Below the pieces are notes generated by a model. It was not told the DNA's origin, ran no database searches, and worked only from the letters and a program-made list of their open reading frames with translations. 64,000 nt of DNA, from positions 1 through 64,000 of the forward strand of contig NW_026971530.1 in the NCBI RefSeq assembly GCF_963678635.1, given 5' to 3'. Of this stretch, positions 1-11,398 are shown one piece after another. Origin of the DNA: Symsagittifera roscoffensis. Taxonomy: Eukaryota > Xenacoelomorpha > Acoela > Convolutidae. The number at the start of each line of letters is the position of its first letter. The stretch's first letter is position 1. The position numbers and the translations under genes are program-made.

Positions 1-329
1 CGATACTGGAGAGCTCAACTTATCTATTTTTTTGTCATATGAAATTGAATTGAACCCAAATAGTGCATATTAACCTTGAAGCGTTGATATATGCATTAAT
101 ATGAATGAATGCATTTATGAATATGCATTAATATGTATGAATACACTTCTGTATTATACTAAATCGTTTCAAGTCTCTGACTGGAACGAAATCATCACGA
201 ACTATATTAGTGTCTGAACTTGTTTAAATGGGTCTTAAAAATCATCAACGTTGAAGTTTTTTGAATTTCAATTGTTTATTAGCAAAACTTTATTTTTAAG
301 TATTATGCCATCATGACCAAAAATAGTGA

Positions 330-3300
330 AGTCCATTTTATAAACACAGATGCGAAGCGTAGCAAATAAACACACGAGAAATACAATCGCTAGCATTAAA
401 CTAGGCATTCGCTAAGCTACTAATCACCCGTGGTTAGACATCAATTGATCGGAAAACAAAAAATGCCAAAGTTGTCAAAAAAGTATCATTTTTTTGAAAT
501 TATGTAAACTTCAATCTCAGAAAAACAGAAGTGAAAGCAATCACTAGCATTTAACAAACTTTTCGTGTTTTCCGGGCTTTTACTAAGCGAATAACACATG
601 ATTAGACGCCAACTGATCCAGAAACAAAAAAGTCAAAGGAAATCGTTGTCACAAAAAATCAACATTTTTTGGAAGTACGAAGAATAAAATCTCAGAAAAA
701 CAGAGGAAAAACATAACCAGTAGCAATTAACACGCTTTAAGTATTTTCTGAGCATTCACTGAGCCAACAACGTGTAATTAGACGCCTACTAATCCGAAAA
801 CAAAACGGGCCAAAAAGAATTTTTGTCATAAAAAAATCGATTTTTTTTTCTAAATATGAAAAATTTAATCTCAAAACAACAGACGGGAAATACAACAACT
901 AGCATCACAAAATTTTAAATTTTTTTAGCGTTCACAAAACCAAAAACACAAAGTCAGATATCAATTTACTAGAAAAAAAGCTAAAAGAAATTATTGTACA
1001 AAAAACTATCAACAAATTTTTTTGAAACTTCGAAAAGTTCAATTTCAGAAAGAAAACAAGAAATACAACTACTAGAAAAGCACAAACTTCTAATTGATTT
1101 CCAGGCATTCACAAAGCTACTAAAACGTAGTAAGACCTCAATTGATCCGAAAACGGAAACATACTAAAGGAAATTTGCCATGAAAAAATCAGTTTTTTGG
1201 AAAAAAGAAAACTTGAACCTCAGAAAAAGATATGAGAAATATAACCAATTGCAATTAGGACGCATTTAAAATTATGGTTAGTACACTAAGCCATCAATCC
1301 AAGTTTAGAAATCAATTGATCCGAAAAAAAAGCCAAAGGAAATTGTTGTCATAAAAAGTATCAACAGTTTTTTTTGGAAATACGAAAAACTCAAAATCCG
1401 AAAAGCAAACAAGAAAAAACCACTAGTTTTTGACAACCTTCTAGCTTTTTTCCGAGCATTAAATTTGCCAAAAACACGTGATTTAACAGCAATGGTTCCG
1501 GAAACAAAAATTGACAAAAGAACTTGTTTTCACACAAATTCAATATACAAAATTCAATCTCAAAAAACAGACGATAAACACAACCAACAGCATCAGACAA
1601 GCTTATGGTTAATTTCAGGCGTTGGCTAAGCAAAAAACGTGTGTCTAGACGCCAACTAATCCGAAAATAAAAAATGCCAGAAAAAATAGCTGTCCTAAAT
1701 AATATCCGTTTGTTTTGCAAATAAAAAATTCTACCTCAGAAAAACAGACCTCAAAAAATTCAATCTGAGAAAAAAAACAAAAGAAACGTTTCATTTCATT
1801 AGCGTTAAGCAAGTTTTTAGATTTTTCCAAGCAATCATTAAGCGACTAACACATCGTTAGACACATTTTGATCAGAAAACAATCAATGCCAAAAGAAATT
1901 GTTGGCATACAGATAAATTTTTTTGGAATTACTCAAAATTCAATCTCAGAAAAACAGACGAGAATTATAACCACAAAGATTTAAGAAACTTTAAGTTGTT
2001 TCCGAAATTTTACTTCGTCATCAACATGTGCTTAAATATCAGTTGAACAGAAAACAAAAAAAAAATCCGAAAGAACTTGTTGTCAAAAAATATCAGTTTG
2101 TTTCAAAATACGAAAAACTCAATCTCAGAAAAGCAAACAAGAAAAACAACCATTAGCATTCAACAAGATTTTAGTATCTTCTGAGAGTTCTTTAAGCCAA
2201 CAAAACGCGGTAAGACATCAACTGAGTTCGGAGACAAGAAAAAACGAAGGAAAGATTGTCATAATGTCAACAATTTTTCGAAATGCGAAAAATATTATCT
2301 CAGAAAAACAGACAAGAAAAACAACCACTAGCTTTCAACAATGTTCTAGTTTTTTCTTAAGTTTTACCATGCCTGTAACACGTGGTTAAACATCAATTGA
2401 TCCGAAAACAAAAGAGGCCGAAAGAAATTGTCACACAAAATATCAATGTTTTTGAGAATATGAAAAAATAAATCTCAGAAAAACAGACGAGAAAAACAAC
2501 CACATTCAATTAGCACGCTTTCATCATTTTACGAGCATTTTCTAAGCAAAAAACACCTAATGAGAGGCCAATTGATCCGGAAACTATAAAAGTCAAAGAA
2601 AATCGTTGTCAGAACAATATTAACATCTTTTTGGAAGTACGAAGTATCCAATCTCAGAAAAACAGACGAGAAACATAACAACAAGCTTTGAAATAGCTTT
2701 GAGTTGTTTTGAGCCTTCACTACGCCAAAAGTATGTAATTATAGGCCTACTAATCGAAAAACAAAAAGAGTCAAAAAGAAATGTCATTGACAACAAAATC
2801 GATTTTTTTTAAATATGATAATTTCAATCTCAAAACAACAGACGGGAAATACAACCTTTAGCATCACAAAACCTTTTAGAACTTTACTAAACCAACAACA
2901 GCGTTCACTAAAACAACAACACAAAACACAAAGCAAGACATCATTTGCTCTTAAAAATGCCAAAAAAATGTCAAAAAAATTCAAGTTCTCACAAGAACAG
3001 ACGAGATAACATCCAATAGCATTTGACAAACTTTTAATTGTTCTCAAAATTTTACTAAACTACTTAACATAGTTAAACATCGATTCATTCGAAAACAAAA
3101 AAAAAGCCAATGGAAATAAATGTCATAAAGTTATCATTTTTTTGGAATTACTAAAACTTCTATCTCAGAAAAACAGACCAGAAAAATATCAGCAAGCATT
3201 AGAGAAATTTTCAGTGTTTTCGGAGATTTTACCATGCCAACAACGCGTGGCTTAATATCAAATGATTTGAAAAAAATCATGCCAATGGAAATCGTTGTAA

Positions 3301-4070
3301 AAAAGTTCAACATTTTTTTGTAATTAAGAAAAATTCCATCTCGGAAAAACACACGAGAAACACAACCAACAGCATTAAGCATGCTCTAAATAACTTAATA
3401 GCGTTTTTAAACACCAATTGATCGTTTGACAAAAATGCCGAAAAGAAAAATTTGTCATGAAAATATCGACTATTTCTCAATCTCAGAGAAACAGACAAGA
3501 AATCTAACCACAAACACTAAAGATGTTTTTTTATATTTTTTTTTCCGAATTTTCATTATGCCAAAACCACGAGTTTAAACATTGATTGAACCAAAAATGA
3601 GAAACGCCAAAGAAATTGTATTCATAAAAATATCAATTTTTTTAATTAACGAAAAACTCAATCTCAGAAAAACAGACAAGAAACACAACCACTAGCATTC
3701 AACAAGCCTCTATTATTTTTCAAGTTTTTACCATGCAACACGTGGTTAAAAATCAATTGACCAGAAACAAAAAAGGCCGAACAAAATTGTTGTCATACAC
3801 ATAATCAATTGTTTTGAAAATACGAAAAACTCAATCTCAGAGAATCAACTACTAGCATTTAACAACCTTTTAGTTTTTCTGAGTATTCACTAAGCCAACA
3901 AGACGCGGTAAGACATCAGTTATTTTCTTGGAATTACGTTAATATATATTTTTTTAGAATTACGCAAAATTCAACATCAGGAAAAAAAGGCGAGAAAAAC
4001 AAACACTAGCATTAAACAAGTTTTTTGTATTTTCATAGTTTTCACCATGCCAACTAAAATAATTTTTCAT
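330..4070. repeat. Satellite array, about 176-bp monomers, diverged
   Basis: A consensus block recurs throughout: a T-rich stretch, then CTCAGAAAAACAGACGAGAA, then CTAGCATT, then a block like CACGTGGTTAGACATCAATT, then GATCCGAAAACAAAAA and a GTTGTCATAAAA block. The CTCAG anchor (or its variant) lies at 516, 691, 870, 1044, 1945, 2124, 2299, 2474, 2653 and 2829, giving spacings of 174-179 bp. Monomers are strongly diverged, with some short ones near 3478 and 3975. Open frames on either strand are AT-rich by-products and not genes. No coding exon was recognised here. Confidence 0.85.
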
Positions 4071-4446
4071 AATGAAAAAAAAAGAAATTTCAACAAATCG
4101 ATTGTTAAGCATACAACTAATATGAAAAGTGCAAAGTCGAGTGTTCAAATTGTGTTTTCCTTGAAATGACCCAAAACAAAGTCATTAGGCCGATAAAAAT
4201 AAGAACGAAATAAGTTGAGCCGAGGAATTTTTTTGAGCTAAACAGAAAAAAAAGAAAACGCGAAATCGAGGCAAGTAAAATTATAGATTGAAGTAACTCG
4301 AACACTAAAAGCAACCTTATGAAACAAAAATGCGCACACCAAGAGAAAGATTTCAAGATGTGACAACTAGGCCGACATAAAATAAGCATCCAAACAATTG
4401 GCTGACAATGTTAATTGAAACAAAATTTTTCCCGTTGAAAAAAATA

Positions 4447-4535
4447 GGTCCTGGTAAGATTCGAACCCAGGACCTTTGCCATCCTAAGCATATTCAATAA
4501 CTTCAGGCCAAATTGGCCGGCAATGCATAGAAATT
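4447..4535 (-). repeat. tRNA-like SINE relic
   Basis: On the minus strand there is a B-box-like GGTTCGAATCT inside a hairpin whose 8-bp arms are GGTCCTGG (4447-4454) and CCAGGACC (4467-4474). A possible A-box-like TGGCCTGAAG lies about 40 bases upstream. A complete cloverleaf could not be drawn: the T-stem has a C-C mismatch and no convincing acceptor partner was found. It reads as a tRNA-derived promoter fragment and not as a working tRNA. Confidence 0.4.
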
Positions 4536-4659
4536 TGAATTCATTGACCCAAGATACAAGTTCTTCAAGAGACTCTGTTAAACAAGTTGTTTACCCGAAA
4601 AAAAGTTCCAGTTCGATAACGCTTGCTCATTGTTATCGAAATGGATCCCAAAAAAAAAC

Positions 4660-5110
4660 AGAAAAAAAACAACTTCGTAGCACTTAACTAGCTTTTCAAG
4701 CATTCATTAAGCAAACAACACGTGGAATGACATCAATTAATTTTGGAAACAAAAAATGATTAAGGAAATATTGTCATGAGAAGTCAACAATTTTCCGGTA
4801 AAAAAATCTATCTCAAAAAACACAAACACCCGTATTAAAAGCTTTTAGTAATTTCACAACGTTCACTGGGCGTACAACACGTAACTAGACGCCAATCGAT
4901 CTGAAAACAGAAAAAAAATGCTGTCATTTTAAATATCAACTTTTTTTGAACTCCACAAAACTCAATTTCAGAAAAACAGACGAAAAACAAACCCTAGCAG
5001 TACACACGCTTTTAGTGGTTTCGAAGCGTTCACTAATCAGAAAACATGTGATTAGACCCGATAGATCGGAAAATAAAAGGGGTAAAAACTATTGTTGTCA
5101 TAAAGACTTC
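4660..5110. repeat. Outlying satellite monomers
   Basis: About two and a half further monomers of the satellite at 330-4070 are recognisable here. The anchors are the CAACACGTGG block near 4720, CCAATCGATCTGAAAACAG near 4890 and the TTTCAGAAAAACAGACG block near 4965. They are separated from the main array by about 600 bp holding the tRNA-like relic. Confidence 0.7.
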
Positions 5111-6009
5111 TGCGACTTAAAAATTTAAACTTTTAGCTTTTATGCTAACAATCGACCTGGTTTAATCAATACAAAAAACTATTCAAACTATGCAAAATTT
5201 CAATAAAATCACAAAAGTTGAGTCGAAATGAATTAGGACGAATATAATTTTCAAACAAAATTAAAACAAGAAGAAACGGAAAATTCAACAGTCAGGGACT
5301 GTGAATTCGAAAAATTACAAGAGCTAACAACGACATTTGAGACTAATAGAAAACTGCCAACAGCAAAAAAAAGTTGTGACATGGCAAAAAAGCCGTCAAA
5401 CTATGGGGTCCGACCATTCGCAGTCCGATTCACGGAAAAATTCAATTTCAGACTTTGAAAAAACTAGGTCCGGCCGGGACTCTAAACCCAGACCACAGGG
5501 TACAAGGCAACCGCAATACTCGGTAGCCAAATAAAAAGGGGCCCAAAAATTGCTAACAAACGATAATCTATCAAAATCAAGTTCAATTAAATGTGTACAA
5601 AAATTGTTTACGAGAATCTAATTCCCGATTGCAAGAAACTTGCTCTCCAAAATTTAACTAGAACGCATTTTCTTTTTTCTTGATCTTTAACTTTTGCAGT
5701 TCACACTTTACACAATTGTGAAATTTTTTCCTTTTAATAAAAAAAAATGAATATAACTTGAGCCTGATGCCATACGTAAGTTGCAATCAGTTTCTTTTGA
5801 AACGTTTCGATGGTTCTGTTGGACAAGTTAATAGCCTAAAAGCCAATAAATCGATTTGATAACGCTTGTTACTTGAAAGCTTAAACATTCATTCTGAAAT
5901 TTAAAGGAAATTCAGGTTTTTTTTGTGACAATTGTTTTTTTGTTGCCGGAGTGTAGTTTTCCCAAATAGCAAAAAAAAAATTGATCGCGAAATCGTGAAG
6001 CCTAAACAC
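5111..6009. other. Gene-free AT-rich stretch
   Basis: No convincing exon was found. The only structure is a second tRNA-like block at about 5465-5535 on the minus strand: an A-box-like TGGCTACCGAG, then a T-arm-like GGTTTAGAGTCCCGGCCGG. It is probably another decayed SINE. Confidence 0.4.
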
Positions 6010-6800
6010 AGAGTTGGAAGAGTCAATAAACTCAAGTAAACAGAGAATATACTGACATGTTTTTTGCCGATTCGCACCTTTCCAATTTCAAAGAACCAAA
6101 TAGATGGCCTTAAAGCTCTTCGAATTTCTAGAACAATTTGTTTGACATTATGTTCGACATTTATGTCAATTTATCTTTGACAATCTGAAAATTAAAATCC
6201 ACTTCCGAAAATAGAAATCAATCAAACTTTTAACGATCTTTGCACGTTCGCTGTTCGATAGTAGAGTTTTTCTTTTTTTTACACAAGCGAAGTTGCATTT
6301 CGCATACACAAGCAACATTATGACCGCTAACGCTACTGCGAAAAACTGAATGATTAAAACTTCGAGTCTACAAAAGTTCGTAAGTGTCCCACGCCAATTA
6401 TGGGTCTACATAATTTGTAAGAGACGCAAGCCAATTATGATGCATTAGCCGAACCAGTCAATTTGAAAAAAAAACGGACGCAAAGTATAGAGCGGAAAAA
6501 ATCATTAATCATTAAAAATATCCGACTCTGCCCAGGTTCAAACCCTCTTAATTTATTGCTGGTCTTCTTTTCTAAGCTACAGATCCATGATACCTTGACA
6601 CGAAGCGCTATTGGTAATATAATAGTCTGTGTTAATAGCCTTAGCATTGGCTGTACTTTATAGCTGGTTATTGATCAAGCTGGTTATTGAGCTGGTATAT
6701 TATAGTTTATACTATAAGCCAAGCTTTGCTTGTGTAAACCAGGGAAATGAATTGAACTTTAAAAAATCAGAAGTGAAACCGCGATCTATATAAGAGTCTC
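6010..6800. repeat. Dispersed repeat copy 1, interrupted by a MITE
   Basis: This block shares an ordered series of short matches with 8690-9250: GAGTCAAT, ATGGCCT(T/C)AAAGCTCTT, AATTAAA...CTTCGAAA, GCTGTTCGATAGT, and an ending TATATAAGAG (6787-6796; 9230-9239 in the other copy). Copy 1 is split after the CTGTTCGATAGT block by the insertion at 6278-6738. A third, shorter match lies in TRIM23 intron 4. The family is not recognised. Confidence 0.5.
6278..6738. mobile_element. Putative MITE with about 15-bp terminal inverted repeats
   Basis: The left end reads TTTACACAAGCGAAG (from 6278). The reverse complement of the right end (to 6738) reads TTTACACAAGCAAAG, so 14 of 15 bases agree. The 461-bp block interrupts a dispersed repeat whose uninterrupted copy is at 8690-9250, which serves as an approximate empty site. 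It has no ORF of its own. The outer TTTA/TAAA could be either part of the inverted repeat or a palindromic target duplication. Inside, 6533-6551 holds a B-box-like GGTTCAAACCC on the plus strand. Confidence 0.5.
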
Positions 6801-7189
6801 AACTACATTAATCGACTCGCAAACCTCACCTTGGGTTGAGTTTCGCTAAATATACCCAGGAGGATTGCAATGGTAATAACGGCCTTCAGCACAAATAATA
6901 GTAACAATAATAATACTGGGTTGCTCCAATATATGGAAGGACTTCTACGGCCCTTTGAAGTTTCAGTTTTCTAGTCTGTTTCGTTATAGATCCAATAAGG
7001 TCCACGTTTGAATGTTGCAGTAGCCGTAACCAGATATAAAGTAGGTCCAGTAAAAGTCTGATAATTCTTTCTTGACGCTTTCTCCAAAAATGTTCACTCG
7101 GCTGCCAATTCGTTCATGCAGAAGAACAACTCGGTGCCAAAAATTTTGTTAGCTGGATGGCAGTCGAGCTTTTTGAAGTATGAACGATT

Positions 7190-7870
7190 CTTTTTGTTCA
7201 AGTGTTACTCTGGTGTTTGAATAGAAAATTATCATGCATCTCTCTGTAGCGCAATAAAGGAAGTATTCTAAGGTGCATTAGACGGTCTTTCTACTCGCTG
7301 TTTGGGTGTATCCAAGTTGTAACGTGTTTTTGAAATAACTCAATTGAATGAAGCGCACCTTTACGCGGATACCACATCTGCATTCAATATAGTAAGATTG
7401 GTATCAAAAGTCCTCGAAGTACGTGTAGTTTGGTATATTAGTTGGTAAGTAGAGATATGTAGAATGAGGCATACGCCTTGTTACACCTTGTGTTTATATG
7501 TACATCCCAATTTAGAATATCTGAAAGCTCAATGCCTATACCTTTTTCAAGGCTTTTCTGTTCAAACACGTATGAGTCAAAGCAGAACTCTGTTGTTGGC
7601 ACCTTTAAAGAGTAAAAATCCGCACTTTTTAATAATAACGCTCATTGAATTGTCTTTGCACTACTTCGATAACTTATCCAGAGTGCAGTGAAGACTCTGT
7701 CTTGCACTATTACAAGCCTTTAGATCATCCGCAAATAGTTTACAAGTAGCACTAGTACTTTCAATTAGAGACAGTAGATCATTTATGTAAATGACGAACA
7801 AAAGAGACCCAAGTAAAGATCCCTGTGGCACTCCGCTGATTACTTGTATAAATGTGTATAAATAGTGTCA
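7190..7870 (-). pseudogene. Non-LTR retrotransposon (LINE) reverse transcriptase relic
   Basis: Translating the minus strand from about 7850 downward gives SGVPQGSLLGSLLFVIYIND, then FADDLK, the two hallmark blocks of non-LTR reverse transcriptases (PQG and the catalytic [YF]ADD). Further on come an NWDVHI...CNKAYASF block matching the region C-terminal to the palm, and past 7190 weaker similarity to the RVVNLWNSLP-type tail. Stops and frameshifts interrupt it, for example a TAG after DKLSK near 7640. The motif style (GVPQGS, FADD) fits the CR1/Jockey group, but this assignment is inferred. The 5' part of the element is absent. Confidence 0.75.
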
Positions 7871-8256
7871 ACTGAACTCCTGAAGATTGTCACCTTAAGA
7901 AAAACCGAAACAAATACTGGTTTTTCAAACATTTATATAAAGTTTATACACTGATAAGCAATTTTGTATCTGACTTAATAATAGTCCATTCACTATTTTG
8001 AGTGCCTTGCCATGTTTTTATTGCCAGTTATTGTCATGTTTTTGAAACGCACAATAAACATCAATTTCTAAAAGCTCTCCCAACTATAATCTACTATAAA
8101 TAATGTTGCTTACGCTTGTTGACAGATACTGCATCAACTGTGAAATATATCTTTTCTTGTACGTAATCTACTTAATACTCCTTCTAAACTAGAGCAGAAA
8201 CTATTTAAAATAGTTTTAACACCTTTGCTTTGCAGCGCAAAATGTTTATCAATTTT

Positions 8257-8438
8257 TCAGTTTGAGTTCAAGTTCATATTTTGGTTGTACTGTTGCTGTG
8301 ATTGATTATGACCTCGACCAATCAGCGATGAGTATTCGAGTTGTACCAGTGGGTCTCCTGTCACCCACCTACGCGAATTCAAATCATAATCTTGATCCTG
8401 GAAGTTGAATGTGACTTGATTTCCTCCTCTTCGTAATA
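8257..8438 (-). CDS. Last exon of an unrecognised minus-strand gene
   Basis: Acceptor TTTCAG lies at 8439-8444. The exon opens with two bases completing a codon (T|TA), then 59 codons and a TGA at 8257-8259. The peptide is polar and Q/N-rich towards its end, including RRWVTGDPLVQLEYSSLIGR and a QSQQQYNQNMN tail. The phase joins exactly to the donor GATT|GTAAGT at 9441-9448, which is the main evidence that both exons are real. No domain was recognised and no clear polyadenylation signal was found. Confidence 0.6.
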
Positions 8439-8689
8439 CTGAAACGAAAAAATTCTAGTCATACAAGCAAAGCGGACCCTCACTTGCGATACAAAATTTC
8501 ATGCCACAATTTATTCACAAAAATTTAGTCACTGCTGCAGGAATCTTAAAAGTTCTAGGAACCGTATTACAGGCAAATAAATCATTCAAGAAAACAAGAG
8601 CATTTTGTTAATTATTTGTAAGGAAACAAAATCATAAATTAGATAGTTATACAGCGGCGAAGCGGAGCTGTAGATAATTATCTAACATA

Positions 8690-9250
8690 GCCAATACACC
8701 GATGGAAAAGAGTCAATGAATGCAAGCAAAAAAAAAACTTTTTGAAAAAATGCAACTTCAGAAATTCAAAGAAAAAAATGGCCTCAAAGCTCTTTGAAGC
8801 TTTAGAAAATTTTATGGTTGTCATGTTTTTGATAAAATTCTCTTTGAGAAAATTGGATCAAAAAGTAAAATTTTTATTTCGCTGGGAAATTCGATAATTA
8901 AATTCTACCTTCGAAACTAGAAGTCGATCACGCATTTTTTTAACACTTTTGAAGTTCATAAGTAAAGTTTTCCTTCCTTTTAACAAACTTGATGAAATTT
9001 TTATTTCGCTGGGAAATCTGATGCCATTTTCGAAATTAGCAATCAATCATGTTTTTCGTGACCTTTAAATTTTTGCTGTTCGATAGTGAACTTTGCTTGA
9101 TTTAAGCAAAAAAAATGAAGTGAACTTAAAAAGAAATCAAAAATCAAACATCAAAAAAAATCAATATTTGGCCTGAACAATTTTATAGACTTTTTCCTGA
9201 AAAAAAAACAAAAAAAAATCAGCAAGACCTATATAAGAGTACTCACTACG
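8690..9250. repeat. Dispersed repeat copy 2, in the intron of the unrecognised gene
   Basis: This is the uninterrupted counterpart of 6010-6800. It also has an internal duplication: the phrase TTTTTATTTCGCTGGGAAAT occurs at about 8870 and again at about 8998, each followed by a CGAAA(C)TAG...ATCAATCA-type segment. It ends in TATATAAGAG, like copy 1. Nothing in it looks coding. Confidence 0.5.
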
Positions 9251-9447
9251 TTCATTACTCTTAAAAATTGAAATTCACAGAGGACTATTCGTATATACAA
9301 GAGTTCTTTCACAAATAAAAAAATTGAACAGAAATCGATAAAATCTTTGCGCTTCCAAATAAGTCAAACTCTCAGGCACACATATAACTGATTGATTGAT
9401 CAGTATGATGTACTCAACCATACGATCAGCTAGATCAGAAAACTTAC

Positions 9448-9768
9448 AATCAGTAGTTGCCATTGACGAATAATAAACTTGACTCTGAGAAGCTGCAGAT
9501 GCCAAATCGCCCCCTCCTCCCGCGTGAGGTTGCACTCCTACTTGATCGCCGCTTCCCAAAACACGTCTTTGATCTTGGCCTGAGTCCGGAGCGCCTCTTG
9601 TAAATTGGGAGTTCGATGAGTTCCGATATAAATGCATTCCTCCTCGGTGAGTGAAAGAGTCTTCTTGATTCGTGAAAGCCGCATTCTGATTGGCCGAGAG
9701 GGAGGTGTGTTGAATGGCATAGCGAGATGATGCGTCTTGGTTCAAAGATCTTGCATTTGAAGGTCCGG
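9448..9768 (-). CDS. Internal exon of an unrecognised minus-strand gene
   Basis: The exon lies between an acceptor (AAACTAG, 9769-9775) and a strong donor GTAAGTT (9441-9447). It is 321 bp: two bases to complete a codon, 106 codons, and one base carried to the next exon, so it is open with consistent phase at both ends. The peptide is low-complexity and rich in S, N, Q and G (for example DSGQDQRRVLGSGDQVG, then a GGGGD run), with no membrane segment. The 5' exons were not found between 9769 and 11398, so the gene start is unknown. It could be the tail of a disordered nucleic-acid-binding protein, but nothing shows this directly. Confidence 0.6.
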
Positions 9769-10619
9769 CTAGTTTGAAACGCAATGAAAATTTAAACGTT
9801 ATGTAGCTCAACTTGCAACTGAATTATAATTTTCAGAAAAACGGCCATTATTCTCTTTGTTCCGACCATTGAAAATGGAGAGGAACTTTGTATTCGGGTG
9901 TGTTTAAGTTTTTTTCTTTTTGTTTTCCACGCAAAATCAGGTACTACAAATTTTCAAAATTGGACATTCTCTAGGGCCATATTTTTTTCAAAGCGCAGGG
10001 CATAGCCGCTTGTGCAGGTAAGATTCGCATAACAGGTTTTCTCTTTCGGTTAAACACTTAATCTCCGATTTGGTAGGGCAGTTTTAAAGGAAAATCAAAA
10101 TTTTTTTAAAAAAATTAAACAATGTCAGAACTGGGCTTGTTTGATCCCCCTACTAAAACTTTCAAAGGCCGTAGAACGTGAGTTAAAGAACAGAGACTAG
10201 CGAAATATGCAGTCACATAGAAGAGCAGCCGGGTTTTCCAATGGTACCATTTTTTATAATCGGTACAGTAGTTTTTTGAGAAAATTGAATATTCTGCGAA
10301 AATAACAAAAAGTTTCCTCAGCATCGCAAGAAAAAACGAAAAACAAAATATCCCATACCCTTCCATGATACATGTTTTTTTTCTCAAAAAAGAATTAACA
10401 CTAGCGAAAACTAAAGCAGCAACATATGCCATTAAATAGTTTATGATTAAATAAACTTAACTGACTGAATTGGAAAATACCAAAAGTGCCACCAAATGAG
10501 CACTTTCATTTGCGGTTAGATAAAAATCTTCGTAATAATACACCACGCTTCGTTTGTGTAATCATCGCAATGGACCAGCGATATATCATATTGAAGCCCT
10601 TTCAGTCGTGATTCAAACG
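9769..10619. other. Gene-free stretch upstream of the unrecognised gene
   Basis: The first exon(s) of the 8257-9768 gene should lie here, but none could be supported. A sequence near 10548-10562 (CTTCGTTTGTGTAA) resembles the MITE terminus described at 6278 and may mark another degraded copy. The minus-strand frame at 10115-10432 is AT-rich and hydrophobic by composition and is not accepted as a gene. Confidence 0.4.
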
Positions 10620-11220
10620 ACATTAAAACATTAGAAACTTTTTAGCTTTTTTTTCCAGTTTACCGTTTGTTATTATTTTTTGAAGGCAACTGTAGTCGAT
10701 TTTGTCTAATATACTTACTTTATTACATTAACGTTCGTTATATGAAAATTGGTCATTTAGTCTAAACACTTGAAAATTGGTCATTTAGTCTTAAACACTT
10801 GATTTTTCGATGCTTCACTTAGCGCTTTCTTGACAACATACGTTTTCCAGATAATTTTGTACGAAAAGTAGCAAAAAAGATATAAACTTTTTTTTGGTTT
10901 TTTTTCTCATTTTACTGTGTGTTAATATTTTTTGAAGACACAAGTTGTCGATTTTGTCTAATATACTAACTTTGTTATACTAACATTCGCTACATGAAAA
11001 TTGGTCATTTAGTCTTATACACTTGATTATACAAAACGAAAACTTGTTTTGGATGCTTCACTTAGCGCTTTCTTGGCAACATACGTTTTCCAGATAACTT
11101 TGTACGAAAAGTAGCAAAAAATATATACAATTTTGTTGATTTTTTTTTAAGTTTACAGTGTGTTAGTATTTTTGTGGAAGACAACTGTTGTCGGTTCTGC
11201 CTAAAATACTAACTTTCTAC
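10620..11220. repeat. Tandem repeat, about 245-bp unit, 2.5 copies
   Basis: The ordered phrases TCGATTTTGTCTAATATACT, GAAAATTGGTCATTTAGTCT, GATGCTTCACTTAGCGCTTT, AACATACGTTTTCCAGATAA and TGTACGAAAAGTAGCAAAAA recur with a spacing of about 243 bp (GATGCTTC at 10809 and 11052). A third partial unit runs to about 11215. The first unit contains a secondary 30-bp duplication of the GGTCATTTAGTCT phrase at 10750-10795. It is noncoding and lies just beyond the 3' end of TRIM23. Confidence 0.8.
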
Positions 11221-11348
11221 GCGTGTGAAAAGTTCTCTCATCACATCACGCACAAGAAGTGAACACTAATTTGAAAAACCTTTTTTGGAAGTTTTTTATG
11301 AATATGGTGGTCGGAGCACTCTGTGCTACTTGCGCAGCAACCGGCCAT

Positions 11349-11354
11349 TTTATT
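11349..11354 (-). terminator. TRIM23 polyadenylation signal
   Basis: TTTATT on the plus strand reads AATAAA on the minus strand, about 45 bp beyond the TRIM23 stop codon. This is a typical position for a short 3' UTR. Confidence 0.5.
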
Positions 11355-11398
11355 CTACTTTAAGGCTGCTTTCTGATCATATTTTACCAATCAAGTAT

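Noticed and set aside
1305-4389. Many short minus-strand frames
   Set aside because: They lie in the AT-rich satellite, repeat with its period and show Phe/Leu-rich composition only.
10115-10432. Minus-strand frame of 105 codons as a missing exon of the 8257-9768 gene
   Set aside because: No splice signals with compatible phase and hydrophobic AT-driven composition, unlike the polar exons.
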